DNA of 51,187 nt from Oxalobacteraceae bacterium (GCA_021768485.1 JAIZVZ010000018.1:1-51187); one strand, 5' to 3'. Positions 1 to 9,000 are shown, counted from the stretch's first letter. The notes: generated by a model not told the origin, from the sequence alone. Program-made: numbers and translations.

Positions 1-23
1 TCTGTATGATGCACTACATCAGA

Positions 24-100
<77 letters not shown>

Positions 101-112
101 GACAACAGACGA

Positions 113-143
113 GCCCAACTTTTCAAGTTGGGCTTTTTGTTTT
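113..143 (+). terminator. intrinsic terminator of tRNA-fMet
   Basis: A perfect 9-bp stem (GCCCAACTT / AAGTTGGGC) with a 3-nt loop, followed directly by TTTTTGTTTT. It begins 12 nt after the tRNA CCA end. Confidence 0.9.
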
Positions 144-195
144 GTGCGCGGCACATTGCTGTGTGCCGCGTCGCCCACCGGGAAGGACGCAAATC

Positions 196-315
196 ATGCA
201 AGACGATGGCACTCCAAAATTTGGCCGCCTGTTGATCGTGCTGTTATTGGGCGTGGCGTTTTGCGGTTTTCTGACCTGGCTGATGAGTACTTATTTCCCC
301 CATTTCCCGTCCTGA
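196..315 (+). CDS. small single-pass membrane protein (39 aa), unrecognised
   Basis: ATG at 196 is preceded by GGAAGGA at 181-187, a good ribosome binding site with about 8 nt spacing. The 39-residue product has a short polar N-terminus (MQDDGTPKFGR), one hydrophobic segment at about residues 12-31 (LLIVLLLGVAFCGFLTWLM) and a short aromatic/proline tail ending PHFPS. I do not recognise it. Its last 25 bases overlap the 3' end of the convergent gene on the other strand, so the two genes share their termini. The strong RBS and clean membrane-span pattern make it likely real, but an ORF this short could occur by chance. Confidence 0.55.
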   Translation: MQDDGTPKFGRLLIVLLLGVAFCGFLTWLMSTYFPHFPS

Positions 316-929
316 CTCGGTGCCGACGATGCGGCTGCTGCGGCGGCCGCTGCTGCCTTGGCGGCGCGCGCAGTTGCGGCTGCGTTCTCCGCTGCCGCTT
401 TGGTGGCGGCCTTGGCGGCAGCGGCGGCGGCCTTGGCTGCGGCTTTGGCGGCGGCCGCCGCCGCTTGCAGCTCGGCGACATATTTGGCGCACACAATTCT
501 TAATGCATGATCGGCGGCGTTGTCGGGGACGATGTCTTCCGGCGCAAATTTTTCATATCGGACGCTGCGCACCGGTGCGCTCTTGCCCATGCTGTCGGCG
601 TAATACACATTGGAGCGCAAGGTGGTCGTGTGTTCCTGGCACGAATACAGATTCAGCGTCTTGACCGACAGATAAGGGGAGCCATCGTCGAGCGTGCGTT
701 CTCTTGCAAACGATGTCAGCGACCAGGCCTTGTACAGCGCACCGCTCTGGACGATGCTGCTCTTGTCGACGAAATATTTTGCTGCAACAGTATCTTCCTC
801 GAAGATGCTTGCCGCCGGACCGACCTGCACCCAGTCGGATGCGCGGCTAGCCGGCCATGCCGCCAGCAATAGCATCGTCACCAGCATTTTGCCGGCCCCG
901 GATTTGCGTTCCTCGTTCATCGTCGACAT
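291..929 (-). CDS. secreted Adhesin_E-like protein with Ala/Lys-rich tail
   Basis: About 212 aa from the chosen ATG (MSTMNEERK). A longer frame reaches 1007 and a shorter start exists at 887; none has a strong RBS. I chose 929 because it gives a basic n-region followed by a hydrophobic core (MLVTMLLLAAWPASRA), a plausible signal peptide. The middle resembles the surface-adhesin protein E family: a WVQVG start, a YFVDKSSI segment, Tyr/Cys-bearing strands and a second Cys near RIVCAKY. The last 60 or so residues are almost entirely Ala and Lys (AAAKAAAK pattern), predicted to form one long basic helix like TolA or histone H1 tails. Role is inferred: periplasmic or surface stress/adhesion protein. 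The gene is convergent with, and overlaps, the small ORF at 196-315. Confidence 0.75.
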   Translation of the reverse strand: MSTMNEERKSGAGKMLVTMLLLAAWPASRASDWVQVGPAASIFEEDTVAAKYFVDKSSIVQSGALYKAWSLTSFARERTLDDGSPYLSVKTLNLYSCQEHTTTLRSNVYYADSMGKSAPVRSVRYEKFAPEDIVPDNAADHALRIVCAKYVAELQAAAAAAKAAAKAAAAAAKAATKAAAENAAATARAAKAAAAAAAAASSAPSQDGKWGK

Positions 930-1268
930 TCCATTGCTCTGCTTGCACTGAAATGTGCAATTGCGCGAATTTAATTTGATAAGGCGCAACATGCTAGAGT
1001 AAATCATAGATTTAATTGAGGCAAAAAATGGAAAGTGTTAATAAAATGCAATGCTTCGCCCTCTTGAAAAATATCGCTCCTCTGCATACAAATTGAGCGA
1101 TATAGGCCGTTGTCTCATTTAACGGCAAATTTGCTTATTACCTTAGCTGTCATGAGTGGCGATAAATTGTTATATTAGTTGCCACTCTGTTTCCCTATTC
1201 GCTTGTCATACATAGTTATCATATTTAGTTGTCATATATAGTTGCCCACCCGGGCAGGAAAGCCACGA
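930..1268. other. intergenic promoter region between divergent genes
   Basis: AT-rich, non-coding, between the divergent adhesin-like gene and cysK. Three near-copies of a CATANATAGTT-like block lie in tandem at about 1207-1244, just before the cysK ribosome binding site. I see no convincing -35/-10 pair, although AT-rich hexamers are abundant around 1160-1180. Confidence 0.5.
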
Positions 1269-2201
1269 ATGAAAATTGCAAATAACGTTACTGACTTGAT
1301 CGGCAATACGCCGCTGGTAAAAATTGGCCGCCTCGGCGGCGGTGCCGGTGCCCAGATCGTCGCCAAGCTCGAATTTTTCAACCCGGCCCACAGCGTCAAG
1401 GACCGCATCGGTCTGGCGATGGTCGAGGCGGCCGAACGGGCCGGCCTGATTCATGCCGATACCATCATCGTCGAGCCGACCAGCGGCAACACCGGTATTG
1501 CGCTGGCGATGGTGTGCGCGGCGCGCGGCTATCGCTGCGTGTTGACGATGCCCGACACCATGAGCAGCGAGCGGCGCATGCTGTTGCGTGCCTACGGCGC
1601 CGAGCTGGTCTTGACTCCTGGCTCCGAAGGCATGCTGGGCGCCATTGCGCGCGCCGAGAAAATGGTGGCCGACGATCCACGCTACCTGATGCTGCAGCAA
1701 TTTAAAAATCCGGCCAATCCCGAGGCGCACCGCCGCACCACTGCCGAAGAAATCTGGCGCGACACCGACGGCACGGTCGACATCGTGGTGGCCGGCGTCG
1801 GCACCGGCGGCACGATTACCGGCATCGGCGAAATACTCAAGCAGCGCAAGCCTTCGCTGCAATGCGTGGCGGTCGAACCGGACGCCTCGCCGATGCTATC
1901 GGCCGGCACCAAGGGGCCGCATGCGATCCAGGGCATCGGTGCCGGCTTTGTGCCCGACACCTTGAACACCAAGATTTATGACGAAGTGGTGCGCGTCAAA
2001 AATGAGGACGCCTTCGATTATGCGCGGCGCGCTGCGCGCGAAGAGGGGCTGTTGGTCGGCATTTCCAGTGGTGCGGCCCTGTGGGCGGCGGTCGAGGTGG
2101 CCAAGCGGCCCGAAAATGCCGGCAAGCTGATCGTGACCATCATTCCATCGTTCGGCGAGCGTTACCTGAGTACGGCGCTGTTTGCCAATCTGGCGCAGTG
2201 A
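1269..2201 (+). CDS. cysK: cysteine synthase (O-acetylserine sulfhydrylase), PLP-dependent
   Basis: 310 aa. Makes L-cysteine from O-acetylserine and sulfide in the cytoplasm. The PLP Schiff-base lysine is K44 in NPAHSVKDR; the substrate loop TSGNTG is at 71-76; a phosphate-binding [10 protein letters not shown] lies near 175. Length and the C-terminal [13 protein letters not shown] segment fit the CysK type better than CysM. ATG 1269 is chosen over an in-frame TTG at 1242 because AGGAAAG sits at an ideal distance upstream. It appears monocistronic: a GC-rich hairpin lies 50 bases after the stop and the next gene is 500 bases away with different base composition. Confidence 0.95.
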   Translation: MKIANNVTDLIGNTPLVKIGRLGGGAGAQIVAKLEFFNPAHSVKDRIGLAMVEAAERAGLIHADTIIVEPTSGNTGIALAMVCAARGYRCVLTMPDTMSSERRMLLRAYGAELVLTPGSEGMLGAIARAEKMVADDPRYLMLQQFKNPANPEAHRRTTAEEIWRDTDGTVDIVVAGVGTGGTITGIGEILKQRKPSLQCVAVEPDASPMLSAGTKGPHAIQGIGAGFVPDTLNTKIYDEVVRVKNEDAFDYARRAAREEGLLVGISSGAALWAAVEVAKRPENAGKLIVTIIPSFGERYLSTALFANLAQ

Positions 2202-2697
2202 CGGGTTCCGATGGCCGGCCAGGGCGCCAGCTCTGATCGACTGTTTGTCATGCGCCCGCGGCGGGCGCATGATTGTGCGTATGGCTCGCCGATTGTCAGC
2301 GTCAATTGTCCGTGTTGAGATGCTGGCCGTTACACGGTGGATGGTCGTGTATAAGGCGACTTATGCGCTTTGTTCTGCTCGGGCGCAGTACCGGTTTGAC
2401 AAGGAATTGTCATTAATGCCTTTGGTCTTTTTTAAGTGTAATGTGCTGCTTGTCGACTGCCCGATCAATTTGGCTTAAATTAATTTAACCATAAGATATT
2501 AGTCCGGCTCTAAAGGTGAATCAGGATATAATTGCGTCCGTTCTGAGGCATTTAGAAAAAGACTCATAAATAGACTATTGAGCACAAAGTTGCATTTAGG
2601 CAATTTACGCGGCATTATCACATCAAAATCCTGAATACCTGCCTCAGTAACTCAAATTTCCCCGCCAAACTTAATCAACGAAAGTGGTAGTTTGTTT
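2202..2697. other. non-coding leader between cysK and the polysaccharide island
   Basis: No credible gene. Base composition falls from GC-rich to AT-rich across it, so the island boundary probably lies here. It holds the hairpin at 2250-2270 and, at 2527-2532, a perfect TATAAT box that could serve the wzm operon, though no good -35 is seen at the right spacing. No JUMPstart/ops (GGCGGTAG) element was found. Confidence 0.5.
2250..2270 (+). terminator. GC-rich hairpin after cysK, possible terminator without U-tract
   Basis: A perfect 9-bp stem (ATGCGCCCG / CGGGCGCAT) with a 3-nt loop, 49 bases past the cysK stop. No T-run follows, so it may instead stabilise the mRNA 3' end. Confidence 0.4.
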
Positions 2698-3483
2698 ATG
2701 CTGCGATCCATCTGGGCCTACCGAGGTTTTATTTATGCATCCGTTGCAAGGGAATTTCATTTAAGAATTTCTGGTTCGATTTTAGGTGCTTGGTGGGTTG
2801 TCTTAGCGCCGCTGGCTCAGGCAGTAATGTATGCCCTGGTTCTGTCGGGGGCGATGCAGGCGCGTTTGCCAGGCTCTACAGACCAATTTGCATATGCTAT
2901 TTATCTCTTGGCAGGATTGGCTGGCTGGACTCTGTTTTCGGAAATTCTAACTCGTGGTGTATCCATTTTTTTGGAAAATGCTAATTTGCTGAAAAAATTG
3001 GCGCTCCCACGGATTATCTTGCCAATTTCCGTTGCCATATCTGCAGGCATTAATCATATAATTTTTCTTATTATTACTTTGGCGGTGATGTGGCTAACTG
3101 GGCATTCATCGGGCTTGGAATTGTTTGCATTGATTCCTCTCGGTCTTCTGACCATCGGATTTGCCTCTGCATTGGGAATATTGCTTGGTATTTTCAATGT
3201 TTTTTATCGTGATGTAGGACATCTTGTCAGCATCGTCATGCAGTTTTTATTTTGGGCGACACCAATCGTCTATGTTAAAGACATTCTCTCGCCACGAATG
3301 CAATCATTTCTAAGCTGGAATCCTCTGTGCGTGCTTATTGATGGATATCACCAAGCAATTTACCTGCATCAAATTCCCGATTGCTTGCCATTGCTGAAAT
3401 TTGGCGGTGGCGTTGTCGCGTTAGCAGCAATCGCGGTCTGGGTTTTTCGTCAAGCACAAAGTGAACTAGTGGATGCATTGTAA
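2698..3483 (+). CDS. wzm: polysaccharide ABC transporter permease (Wzm/ABC-2 type)
   Basis: 261 aa with about six predicted membrane spans, matching the ABC-2 permease family that exports O-polysaccharide across the inner membrane. Visible family features include the N-terminal amphipathic stretch (REFHLRISGSILGAWW), LKKLALPRIILPIS in the cytoplasmic coupling region and a FYRDVGHLVSIVMQFLFW segment. ATG 2698 is preferred to an in-frame TTG at 2692; the RBS is weak (AAGTGG). The stop overlaps the start of wzt by one base (TAATG), so the permease and its ATPase are translationally coupled. First gene of the AT-rich island. Confidence 0.93.
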   Translation: MLRSIWAYRGFIYASVAREFHLRISGSILGAWWVVLAPLAQAVMYALVLSGAMQARLPGSTDQFAYAIYLLAGLAGWTLFSEILTRGVSIFLENANLLKKLALPRIILPISVAISAGINHIIFLIITLAVMWLTGHSSGLELFALIPLGLLTIGFASALGILLGIFNVFYRDVGHLVSIVMQFLFWATPIVYVKDILSPRMQSFLSWNPLCVLIDGYHQAIYLHQIPDCLPLLKFGGGVVALAAIAVWVFRQAQSELVDAL

Positions 3484-4700
3484 TGGCACCAATTACTGTT
3501 AAAAATCTTGGAAAATCGTATCGCAGTTACCGCGGAAAGTGGGGGCGAATTGCTTCTTGGTTAGGATTCAAGCAAGGAGTTCTGTCGGAGAAGCAAGTGT
3601 TGCAAGACATTAGTTTTCAATTGTCTGCCGGGGAATCGCTGGGCATTGTGGGGATGAATGGGGCTGGCAAGAGCACCTTGCTTAAGATGATTACCGGCAC
3701 TACTAGAGCCACGACTGGTACAGTCTCAATTAGTGGTTCGGTAGCCGCCTTGCTGGAACTTGGCATAGGTTTTCATCCCGATCTGAGTGGTCGAGAAAAT
3801 GTTTTCCTCTCTGGTAGTTTGATGGGGTTTTCCCGGGAAACGTTGCTACAGCTCATGCCAGAAATCGAGGCATTCGCTGAAATCGGAAGCTATATAGATG
3901 CCCCGATACGTGTCTATTCGAGCGGTATGCAAGTTCGCCTGGCATTTAGTGTTGCGACAGCTGTGAGACCCGACTTGCTGATCGTCGATGAAGCGCTATC
4001 CGTTGGTGATGCCTATTTCCAGCATAAATGCTTTGATCGTATCCGTGCCTTTTCTGATTTAGGAACTAGTCTCTTATTTGTTTCTCATGATGCAGCCGCC
4101 GTAAAAAATTTGTGCAATCGTGCCTTGTTGTTGAACAGGGGCAAAATGGAATATCTGGGTTCTCCTGAAGAGGCGCTCGATCTTTACAATGCCTTGTTGT
4201 CGGGCTCGGGCACTGCGGGAGTGGCACTTCCTGCCCCGGAATTGCTGGAGCAGGGTACGCGATCGGGTAATGGAAAGTTAAAAATAGAAGCGGTGACCGT
4301 TTTCTGTAACAGCAAACAAAGCAGAATAGTAACCGCTGGAGACCCAATAGATATCGTCGTGTCATTGCGGGTTCATCAATTGGTCCCACCATTTTGCATT
4401 GGAATTGCAATCAGGGACCGGTTTGGCAATGCCTTACTAGGGACCAATACGAGATTGCTCAAGCATCCGTTAGTCGCGGCCGAGATTGGGCAAAAGATCG
4501 AGGCCCGATTCCATATTCCCTCGCTAAATATAGGCGAAGGACATTATTCCATCGCAGTCGCTGCGCATGATCCTCAATCGCACGTGGTTTCAAACTACGA
4601 CTGGTGGGACAAGGCTGCCATATTCGAAGTAGTTCATCCGGCAGATGCCATGGTAGAAGGACTCTGCTATATGCCTGTTGAATTCAGCATCATCGATTAG
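3483..4700 (+). CDS. wzt: polysaccharide ABC transporter ATPase with C-terminal polymer-binding domain (Wzt)
   Basis: 405 aa. The ABC ATPase half carries Walker A GMNGAGKST (57-65), signature YSSGMQ (145-150), Walker B LLIVDE (165-170) and the H-loop SHD (201-203). The LLELGIGFHPDLSGREN segment (91-106) is typical of O-antigen/teichoic-acid exporters. Residues about 255-405 form an added beta-rich domain of the Wzt C-terminal type. In characterised relatives (E. coli O8/O9a, Raoultella O12) that domain binds the chemically capped non-reducing end of the polymer and gates export. A putative capping methyltransferase two genes downstream fits that model. Energises export with Wzm at the cytoplasmic face. 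Confidence 0.94.
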   Translation: MAPITVKNLGKSYRSYRGKWGRIASWLGFKQGVLSEKQVLQDISFQLSAGESLGIVGMNGAGKSTLLKMITGTTRATTGTVSISGSVAALLELGIGFHPDLSGRENVFLSGSLMGFSRETLLQLMPEIEAFAEIGSYIDAPIRVYSSGMQVRLAFSVATAVRPDLLIVDEALSVGDAYFQHKCFDRIRAFSDLGTSLLFVSHDAAAVKNLCNRALLLNRGKMEYLGSPEEALDLYNALLSGSGTAGVALPAPELLEQGTRSGNGKLKIEAVTVFCNSKQSRIVTAGDPIDIVVSLRVHQLVPPFCIGIAIRDRFGNALLGTNTRLLKHPLVAAEIGQKIEARFHIPSLNIGEGHYSIAVAAHDPQSHVVSNYDWWDKAAIFEVVHPADAMVEGLCYMPVEFSIID

Positions 4701-4708
4701 GAGCTGTC

Positions 4709-5374
4709 ATGTATTTACATCGCCAACATGACATTACATTTTCCTTGCCCACTGATGAAACGATTTTGACGATACAAGAAGATATCTTGCGTGGGCTGGC
4801 CAATAAATTAGAGATCTCGAGTTTCGAACATATTCAGCGTTTGCATGAACGCAATCAAGAGAGATACTTTCTTCGTGCAAAATCTCCTGGTTTTTTTCAG
4901 CTGTTGAGGCTTTTGGAAATTCCGGATGATTATGATTTTTTGCATGTTTGTTATAAAGCTTTGCTGCGACGGGAACCGGACGCCGGTGGATTGCAAACGT
5001 GGTGGAACGCATTGATGATCGAGCGCCAAAGTCGAGTAACAATTCTTGTTGGCATTCTTGATTCTGATGAATTTCGCTCACTGAAAGATTCGTGGAAGCA
5101 TACTGAGCGCATGGCCGGAGTACTTCTGAAGATCAGCCGGCGTCCTGTTATTGCTGCCCTTACCCGTGGCATCTGGCTTCTTTGCACTCAGGCGGAAAGA
5201 AACAGGATGGAGCAGCTATCTCGGCTCGAAATAAGTAATAGAGTGAAACAACTCGAAAAGAAAGTCTTTGAAATCGAAAATAAACTCTTTGATGAAATCG
5301 AATTTGTCCACAATATTGCACAAATTAGGAAGAAGTCACAAGAAGCAAAGACATCTGCTAGTCAAATCAAATAA
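4709..5374 (+). CDS. DUF4214 domain protein with C-terminal coiled coil
   Basis: 221 aa. ATG 4709 has AGGAG at 4700-4704. Residues about 72-128 match DUF4214: YDFLHVCYKALLRREPD, then GGLQTWW, then a DSDEFRSL end. A hydrophobic/basic stretch follows (about 136-160), then a charged, predicted coiled coil (about 170-215, rich in KQLEKKVFEIENK-type heptads). No catalytic motif is visible. DUF4214 proteins often occur in exopolysaccharide and S-layer-related contexts but the domain has no agreed activity. Placement between wzt and the capping methyltransferase suggests a scaffold or partner in chain termination; that is inference. Confidence 0.8.
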   Translation: MYLHRQHDITFSLPTDETILTIQEDILRGLANKLEISSFEHIQRLHERNQERYFLRAKSPGFFQLLRLLEIPDDYDFLHVCYKALLRREPDAGGLQTWWNALMIERQSRVTILVGILDSDEFRSLKDSWKHTERMAGVLLKISRRPVIAALTRGIWLLCTQAERNRMEQLSRLEISNRVKQLEKKVFEIENKLFDEIEFVHNIAQIRKKSQEAKTSASQIK

Positions 5375-5385
5375 TAAGATCATTA

Positions 5386-6306
5386 ATGCCAACTTACACC
5401 GACGATTTCTATCTTCGTTTTGAAAATGCGTTCCGAGGCTCTTGCGACGATATTCGCTCACGTCAAGCTTTCTACCTGCCTCTTCTTGATTTACTGCAAT
5501 CAAATAAAGACTTACCTATAGTTGACATAGGTAGTGGGCGCGGCGAGTGGTTGGGACTGTTGGCCGAACATGGCTGGAATGCCTATGGACTAGACACTAA
5601 TGCAGTGATGGCCGAACAATGTATAGCGCAAGGCTACAAGGTCCTCATTGAGGATGTTTTAGGACACTTCCGAAGTTTGCCTGACGCCTGCCTGACTGCA
5701 ATAACGGGTTTTCATGTCATTGAACACATCCCCTTTGATATTCTTGCCAGCTGGTTCAAGGAAGCGCATCGTGTCCTGCGGCCAGGTGGCATGCTTATTT
5801 TCGAGACCCCCAATTCGGAAAATCTCCAAATGGGGGCAAGTAATTTCTTCATGGATCCGACGCATATTCGTCCATTGCTACCGGCGCAACTTGGTTTTCT
5901 AGGACAAGATGCCGGCTTTTCGAACATGGCCATTTTACGTCTACATCCCAACGAAGAATTGGCATATCAGCAGCAATATACGGATTCGCCAGCTATGCTG
6001 CACATCTTGAACTTATTGTTCGGCCCCCAGGATTTTTCAATCGTTGCTGTAAAAAATGATGAAGCACGACCTGACTTTGCACCCACACTGATGTCCGTCG
6101 TTTATCAGTTGGCGGCACAATTGACTGCCATACCATCTTCTGGCGACATCCCTCCGGAAAAGATCAGCGAGAAAATAGTTCGGTTGGAAGGGGCATTGGA
6201 GAGAGTACAAACTGAAATTAGTGTCATAAAAAACAGTATCATGTGGAAACTTACACATCCTGTCAGTACTTTTACTCAGTGGATCAAACCGAAAAACGGA
6301 ACATAG
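5386..6306 (+). CDS. WbdD-like O-antigen chain-terminating methyltransferase (no kinase domain)
   Basis: 306 aa. Class I SAM-dependent methyltransferase: motif I VDIGSGRGEW (46-55), acidic end of strand beta2 GLD (68-70), post-motif GFHVIEHIPF (108-117) and RPGGMLIFETPN (132-143). The N-terminal FENAFRGS and the SNFFMDPTHIRP segment are hallmarks of the WbdD methyltransferase branch. Residues 258-284 are a predicted coiled coil, followed by an amphipathic SIMWKLTHPV segment that may contact membrane. In E. coli WbdD, methylation (with phosphorylation) of the non-reducing end stops polymerisation and a coiled coil acts as a length ruler. The WbdD kinase domain is absent here. Part of the wzm-wzt operon. 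Confidence 0.87.
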   Translation: MPTYTDDFYLRFENAFRGSCDDIRSRQAFYLPLLDLLQSNKDLPIVDIGSGRGEWLGLLAEHGWNAYGLDTNAVMAEQCIAQGYKVLIEDVLGHFRSLPDACLTAITGFHVIEHIPFDILASWFKEAHRVLRPGGMLIFETPNSENLQMGASNFFMDPTHIRPLLPAQLGFLGQDAGFSNMAILRLHPNEELAYQQQYTDSPAMLHILNLLFGPQDFSIVAVKNDEARPDFAPTLMSVVYQLAAQLTAIPSSGDIPPEKISEKIVRLEGALERVQTEISVIKNSIMWKLTHPVSTFTQWIKPKNGT

Positions 6307-6310
6307 TAGG

Positions 6311-7465
6311 ATGAAACTCTTATTTGTCACTCCATGGCCGCCTCAGCATACCGGTATCGCTGATTACGCTTATGATTTGGCGCGCGGTTTTGTTGAGCAA
6401 GGACATCGAGTCAGCATATTGACCGACTTGGAAAATCCACAGCTACTGGACGGCGTAGATTTTCACACTCCAGAATTTTTGTGTGCCGACACATATTCGA
6501 GTTTTGATAAAGTTATCTATCACCTTGGTAATAACAGCAACTTCCACCTGTTTCAGTTGCCGCTTCTACGGCGTTATCCGGGCTTGGTGCACTTGCACGA
6601 TATGGTTTTGCACCATTTGATGGCATGGATACTCTACCGACACGGCTCCATTAATTTTTACAGGCGTACAGTCAGCAAGTGGTATGGCCCTGTGGTTGCT
6701 GCTAATGCAGAGGCAAAAATCCAGAATGGACAACATCTCTGGGATCAAGCTGAGGTCATACAAGTCCCCTTTTTTGAAGAGGCGCTTCAGTATGCTACTG
6801 GAGTAGTCACGCACTCATCGTTTTCTTGCAATAAAGTACTTTCAGTTTTTCCGCATCTGCCGCACATAGTATTGCCACAGCTTTACCACGATGTAGTTCC
6901 ACATTTGGCTGCGACAGATGACATTTTCAGGGTTGGCATGTTTGGTGGCGTAGACCCGAACAAAAGACTTGAGCCAGTACTTTTGGCAATCAAGGCATGT
7001 ATCGAACAAGGACGCAGAGTTGAGTTGCATATCGCAGGGCAAATTCATTTGCAGTCAGTAGCGATTCTTGAAAAATATCAGACGGAGCCTTTTTTTGAGC
7101 ATATCCATGTCCATGGGCGCATCGAAAAATCGGAATTTCTGGGCAGTTTGTCGCATATGGATTTATGTATTGCTTTACGTTTTCCAACGATGGGGGAAAC
7201 TTCTGCGGTTGTGATGCGAGCACTTCAGGCAGGAACACCGACTATTGTGACTAATATCGGCTGGTATGCTGAGCTGCCCGCTTTTGTCCCCAAAGTTGCT
7301 GCCGATCTAACTACGGAGCTTGCTGAGTTGACTTTGCTATTGCTAGATTTCTCGAGCAGAAGTGCGCATTATAAAAAAACATTGTCAGACGCACAATTAT
7401 ATGCAAGCCAATATTTGAGTTTTGATCACACAATTGAAGACTACACAGCGTTTCTGAAATCATGA
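6311..7465 (+). CDS. GT4-family glycosyltransferase
   Basis: 384 aa, GT-B fold. The N-terminus MKLLFVTPWPPQHTGIADYA is the usual acceptor-side Rossmann start with a glycine loop. The C-terminal half has GMFGGVDPNKRLEPVLLAI and the nucleotide-sugar region MGETSAVVMRALQAGTPTIV, a GT4-like E-x7-E zone in which the second Glu appears replaced, so activity is less certain than for its neighbours. Starts 4 nt after the methyltransferase stop and overlaps the next gene by 4 nt (ATGA). Probably cytoplasmic or peripheral, adding a sugar to the lipid-linked polymer. Donor and linkage cannot be read from the sequence. Confidence 0.87.
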   Translation: MKLLFVTPWPPQHTGIADYAYDLARGFVEQGHRVSILTDLENPQLLDGVDFHTPEFLCADTYSSFDKVIYHLGNNSNFHLFQLPLLRRYPGLVHLHDMVLHHLMAWILYRHGSINFYRRTVSKWYGPVVAANAEAKIQNGQHLWDQAEVIQVPFFEEALQYATGVVTHSSFSCNKVLSVFPHLPHIVLPQLYHDVVPHLAATDDIFRVGMFGGVDPNKRLEPVLLAIKACIEQGRRVELHIAGQIHLQSVAILEKYQTEPFFEHIHVHGRIEKSEFLGSLSHMDLCIALRFPTMGETSAVVMRALQAGTPTIVTNIGWYAELPAFVPKVAADLTTELAELTLLLLDFSSRSAHYKKTLSDAQLYASQYLSFDHTIEDYTAFLKS

Positions 7466-9000
7466 CGACACTTTGCCCGGCACTAAAAACAAGACCGATA
7501 TCGGTCTCTTACCTCTGGTTGTTAGGACTGCTGACCATTTTATTGCTGTGGGCATTTTCAGGGCATATCGACCTGCATCCTGATGAAGCAATTTATTTCG
7601 ATGCGATACCAAATAGCACACGAAATGATAGTGGTCTGTTTTATTCGTGTTTTTATTCCCTGTTTACGCATTATGTATGGGGGCCGGCAGGTGCGCGCTT
7701 GGCTTCCTGTGTGCTTGGGGGGGCGACCTTTGTCATCACTGCATATATATTTCGCTCGATAAAAGCGCAAGGTTTGATTGATCTGTTGATACTCTGGCTT
7801 CTTTATACAATTTCCTACCAGGCTATTTTTGTTTTTGATCGGGTAAGACCAGAGGCGGCTTGGTGGTTTTGTAGCACATTGTTGCTCTGGGCAATAATGA
7901 ATGTGCAGGTATCACGTAGCAAGTTGGGTGAGGGACTAATGATTCTTGCAGGCTTGCTGTTGCCGATGAATCATCGCCTTAGCTGGTTCCCTTGCGCATT
8001 TTTTGTTGGCTATGCATTATTATTTTTAAGAAAAGATCTTGGTTGGCGCTACGCCTTCAATCTGTGTTTTGCATTGCTGGCTGGTGCACTGCTCAATATT
8101 GCCGTGCGCGCTTGGTGGGCCGATCTTTCGATTCTCGGCACATTCAGTGGTGCGCTATCCTCTCCCGTGGCCACCCCCCAGCCTCTGCGCGACTTCATCC
8201 ATCTCGTATTTGTCGGCTCTCCGCAATTTTTGAATGACACCGCACAAAACAACAATAGTTATGACTGGTTTATTTCAGGTAAGCCGGTTTTGCTATCGCA
8301 CCATTTTGTTCAAAATCTCTTTTGGCTGGCGATGCTTGTCCTGCCTTTTCTTGGCAAAACCTGGCGTCAGCGCTATCTATTCTCGTTTCCTCTTTTTGCC
8401 TTTTTCGCTTTCTGGCGCTCGGGTTACTACAACCCAACCTACGGAGCCGGCTTCAGCTTGTGTTGTGTGTTAATGCTCCTGGCTGCTTGTGCTTATATGA
8501 AGCCGCCCCAGCGCTGGCTGCTCAAGTCCGTACTGGCCGTATCTATATTCAACGGCATCTCTTACATCGCCACTCGTGTGGAAAATCACCAGGAAGCCAA
8601 CTATTTTTCGTCTGTTGCGCATTTACATGCTTTTGTCAGCGCTCAACCCTCGCTGAAAAAAATTGTCCTTCCTGAGCGCTTTACACCTGCAATTGCCGGA
8701 TTAAGCGTTAGCAGATTTGTTACCTTTAAAGATGATTTTCCAGATGACATCGACGTTCTTATCATCGATGACTATGACAAATTGATGTATACCTTCGTTC
8801 CCGATTTTGACAAGAAAAAAGCCGACCTGGAAAGGGCGGAAAAGAAGATGTGCCTCAAAGAAACAATAACATTGCCGGTTTATCAAGGTGATACCCTGCG
8901 CACCGAACTTCAGGTGGATAAGCAGGCAATTCTCACGGGCTCGTGGTTTTTCCGGAATTCAGTACGTTATCGTCTTAATATCTATCTGAAATGCCGTTAG
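7462..9000 (+). CDS. GT-C-like polytopic membrane glycosyltransferase
   Basis: 512 aa with roughly ten predicted spans and a soluble C-terminal tail of about 120 residues. Soon after the first span comes HPDEAIYFDAI (about 39-49), placing the Asp-Glu pair in the first external loop as in GT39/ArnT-type GT-C enzymes that use polyprenyl-phosphate sugars. The start overlaps the preceding stop (ATGA), so it belongs to the same operon. GT-C enzymes act on the periplasmic face, so it may decorate exported glycan or lipid A. It is one of three such proteins in the island. Substrate unknown. Confidence 0.78.
   Translation: MTTLCPALKTRPISVSYLWLLGLLTILLLWAFSGHIDLHPDEAIYFDAIPNSTRNDSGLFYSCFYSLFTHYVWGPAGARLASCVLGGATFVITAYIFRSIKAQGLIDLLILWLLYTISYQAIFVFDRVRPEAAWWFCSTLLLWAIMNVQVSRSKLGEGLMILAGLLLPMNHRLSWFPCAFFVGYALLFLRKDLGWRYAFNLCFALLAGALLNIAVRAWWADLSILGTFSGALSSPVATPQPLRDFIHLVFVGSPQFLNDTAQNNNSYDWFISGKPVLLSHHFVQNLFWLAMLVLPFLGKTWRQRYLFSFPLFAFFAFWRSGYYNPTYGAGFSLCCVLMLLAACAYMKPPQRWLLKSVLAVSIFNGISYIATRVENHQEANYFSSVAHLHAFVSAQPSLKKIVLPERFTPAIAGLSVSRFVTFKDDFPDDIDVLIIDDYDKLMYTFVPDFDKKKADLERAEKKMCLKETITLPVYQGDTLRTELQVDKQAILTGSWFFRNSVRYRLNIYLKCR

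Noticed and set aside
2182-2478. 98-codon frame after cysK
   Set aside because: Overlaps the cysK end, spans the hairpin and has no RBS or domain pattern.
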